DNA from: Candidatus Aminicenantota bacterium
GTDB taxonomy: Bacteria; Acidobacteriota; Aminicenantia; Aminicenantales; Aminicenantaceae
Assembly: GCA_030620655.1 (NCBI GenBank)
Contig: JAUXEH010000201.1
Location: 1 to 5,809 of the forward strand
DNA length: 5,809 nucleotides
Reading direction: 5' to 3'
Under the pieces are notes generated by a model. That model saw only the letters and a program-made list of their open reading frames with translations, ran no database searches and had not been told where the DNA came from. The position numbers and the translations under genes were made by a program. This document shows positions 4,253 to 5,809 of the stretch, piece after piece. Each line of letters starts with the position of its first letter. The stretch's first letter is position 1.

Positions 4253-5809
4253 ATGCGATTTCCCAAAGTACCCATGAAGCTGGCCGAACGCTACCTCTCC
4301 TTCGCCCTCCTGGGACTGCTCTCCCTGGGCGTGAGTTTATGCCTGTACGCGCACATGCAGTACCGGAAGTTCTCCATCCTCGAGCACGAATTCAAACCCC
4401 AGGTCTCCTTCATTCTGGTCTGGTTAATCGCAGCCGCCTCGGCCTTGGTGCTGTTCTGGCTTCTGCTGCCGCGCATCGAGAAACGTTACCTGGACGCGGA
4501 AATCGAAACTCTACAGAGGGAAAACCTTATCTGCCTCACCCCCACCGCCCTGGGACTCCTGATCCCTTTGATGCTGGGACACTATCTCACCGCAGCCGAC
4601 CTGCACTCCCGCCTCCACCTGCTTACTGCCGCCATGCTCGCAGGCATTCTTGTCCTCAAAGCCCTTCAGTATCGCCGTCGCCTCAAAGACCGGCATCCCG
4701 TTGACAATCTGGTCGAGCGATTCTCCCGTTTGTCCAGAAAAAAGCGGCTCTGGGTCCTGTTTCTGGTATCCTTCCTGCTCTACAACCTGGGGGCCGCGAT
4801 CCTGGTCTCGGGAGGCCGAGCGTTTTCAGGAGACGAACCCTATTATCTCTTGACCGCCGACAGCCTGTATCAGGACCTGGACATCAACCTGTCCGACCAG
4901 TACGAGGAGGGCGACCACGTTCATTTCTATCCCCCCGAGCTATTCCCCAACGTGCGGCTGCGGGCATACGCCCGGTTCGGCCACAAAGGCGAGGGCTACA
5001 TCTATCCGATCAGCCAACCCGGGGTGTCGTTTCTCATCCTCCCCTGGTATGCGCTGAGTCAGCTGTTCAAGGGGCGCGTCCTCATCTTCATTATCCGGAG
5101 CGGCCTGACCTTCTGGGCCGCGCTGCTGGGCGTACAGATCTATCTCCTGTTCTCCCAACTCTGGCAGAAGGAAAAGCTTTCGCTCTTCCTGTGGTTCCTC
5201 TACTCCTTCACGGCACCCATCTTTTTCTTCGCGTTTCATATCTACCCCGCAATCCCCATCACGCTGTTTTTCGTCTACATCTACCGCAAAGCCCGGTCCC
5301 CGGATCCTCCCTCCAACTTCGAGTATGCCTTCTGTGGCTTTCTGCTGGCCCTTTTTCCCTTTTTCGGCCTGAAATACAACATGGTCTTCTGGCCGCTGCT
5401 GCTCATCGCCGGGTATCACTTTGTCCGCAGTCACCGGGCAGGGTACCGGATCGCATGGTTCCTGGCTTTCCCCCTGGCGGGCATCGCGATATTCTATCTG
5501 TACGTCTATCACATGTACGGGACCTTCAATCCCATCGCCGTCTACGAGGGGGTTCTGACTCCGGACAAGCTGCAGAATTTCCAGGATGTCATGCGGGACA
5601 CTCCTCTCATGCTGCGCATCGATTCCTTCCTGGACTATTTCCTGGATCAGAGGGACGGCCTGCTCCTCTACGCGCCCTGGTACGTCTTCGCCATGGCTGG
5701 ATGCATTGAGATGTTCCGCCGGGCTCGAGCGACCCTTGTCACCTTAATCCTCCTGGCCGGACCTTACCTCTTCAACTACGCCTTTTTCGCCCACCGGCAG
5801 GGATCCAGC
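4253..5809 (+). CDS. GT-C-like multi-pass membrane glycosyltransferase, C-terminus beyond window
   Basis: The frame is open for 519 codons to the window end. Hydrophobic segments suggest at least a dozen membrane spans, at about residues 14-34, 51-73, 95-111, 122-138, 167-186, 254-272, 277-301, 309-327, 330-344, 358-387, 401-419, 473-489 and 493-512. After the fifth comes a long hydrophilic loop (about 187-253) with FSGDEPYYLLTADSLYQDLD (191-210), then YIYPISQPGVSFLILPWYAL. This loop, with its Asp-Glu pair (D194, E195), is the catalytic signature of GT-C enzymes such as GT39/ArnT-type transferases, which use lipid-linked sugars on the outer face of the membrane. Four spans precede the GT-C core, which is not the usual layout. 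ATG 4253 is chosen because a G-rich GGGGAAG lies upstream, though 13 bases away; ATG 4274 (seven residues shorter) is the alternative. It is divergent from the glycosyltransferase operon, which fits a shared role in surface glycan synthesis. The activity is inferred from one motif and topology. Confidence 0.8.
   Translation, partial: MRFPKVPMKLAERYLSFALLGLLSLGVSLCLYAHMQYRKFSILEHEFKPQVSFILVWLIAAASALVLFWLLLPRIEKRYLDAEIETLQRENLICLTPTALGLLIPLMLGHYLTAADLHSRLHLLTAAMLAGILVLKALQYRRRLKDRHPVDNLVERFSRLSRKKRLWVLFLVSFLLYNLGAAILVSGGRAFSGDEPYYLLTADSLYQDLDINLSDQYEEGDHVHFYPPELFPNVRLRAYARFGHKGEGYIYPISQPGVSFLILPWYALSQLFKGRVLIFIIRSGLTFWAALLGVQIYLLFSQLWQKEKLSLFLWFLYSFTAPIFFFAFHIYPAIPITLFFVYIYRKARSPDPPSNFEYAFCGFLLALFPFFGLKYNMVFWPLLLIAGYHFVRSHRAGYRIAWFLAFPLAGIAIFYLYVYHMYGTFNPIAVYEGVLTPDKLQNFQDVMRDTPLMLRIDSFLDYFLDQRDGLLLYAPWYVFAMAGCIEMFRRARATLVTLILLAGPYLFNYAFFAHRQGSS

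Noticed and set aside
4228..4704. 158-codon plus-strand frame overlapping the start of the membrane protein
   Set aside because: It is a different frame of the same DNA, rich in Pro, Arg and His, with no motif; the frame that remains open to the window end is the real one.
4940..5512. 190-codon minus-strand frame opposite the membrane protein
   Set aside because: Charged low-complexity translation (DEEQ-rich), as expected from the complement of hydrophobic codons; the plus-strand frame has membrane spans and the GT-C motif.

Overview
The window looks like a stretch of chromosome from a GC-rich Gram-negative bacterium. It holds a lipopolysaccharide-core-type family-2 glycosyltransferase, a GT-C-type membrane protein and a GlcD-type flavin oxidase. 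Similar combinations are familiar from anaerobic, metabolically versatile groups such as Desulfobacterota, but that placement is an impression from protein style. There is no rRNA or marker gene to support it.

Layout: four genes lie on the minus strand and one on the plus strand. From right to left on the minus strand: a WaaE/KdtX-like family-2 glycosyltransferase (3945 to 3172); a GT4-like glycosyltransferase that overlaps it by 20 bases and starts at TTG (3191 to 2064); and, 18 bases further on, an enolase-superfamily enzyme of the o-succinylbenzoate synthase / N-succinylamino acid racemase subgroup (2045 to 936). The tight spacing suggests one transcript. A 323-base AT-rich gap with a GC-rich hairpin island follows. 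The 5' part of a FAD-binding GlcD-type dehydrogenase (612 to beyond base 1) comes next and probably has its own promoter. On the plus strand, divergent from the glycosyltransferase operon, a large multi-pass membrane protein with a GT-C-like core runs off the right edge (4253 to beyond 5809).

The divergent intergenic region (3946 to 4252) is the least ordinary part of the window. It carries a three-unit, strongly G-rich tandem repeat, a perfect 9+9-base palindrome and two identical compact G-runs with quadruplex potential. A minus-strand open frame runs through it, but it reads the same repeat in two different frames and is therefore doubtful as a gene.

Functionally, the two cytoplasmic glycosyltransferases and the divergent membrane glycosyltransferase fit a small cell-surface glycan or lipid-glycan locus. 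The enolase-superfamily gene is a less expected operon member, with no menaquinone gene beside it. I did not find a clearly new multi-gene system. The most noteworthy points are the repeat region, the GT4 protein lacking its usual Glu pair, and the N-terminal membrane extension on the GT-C-like protein.
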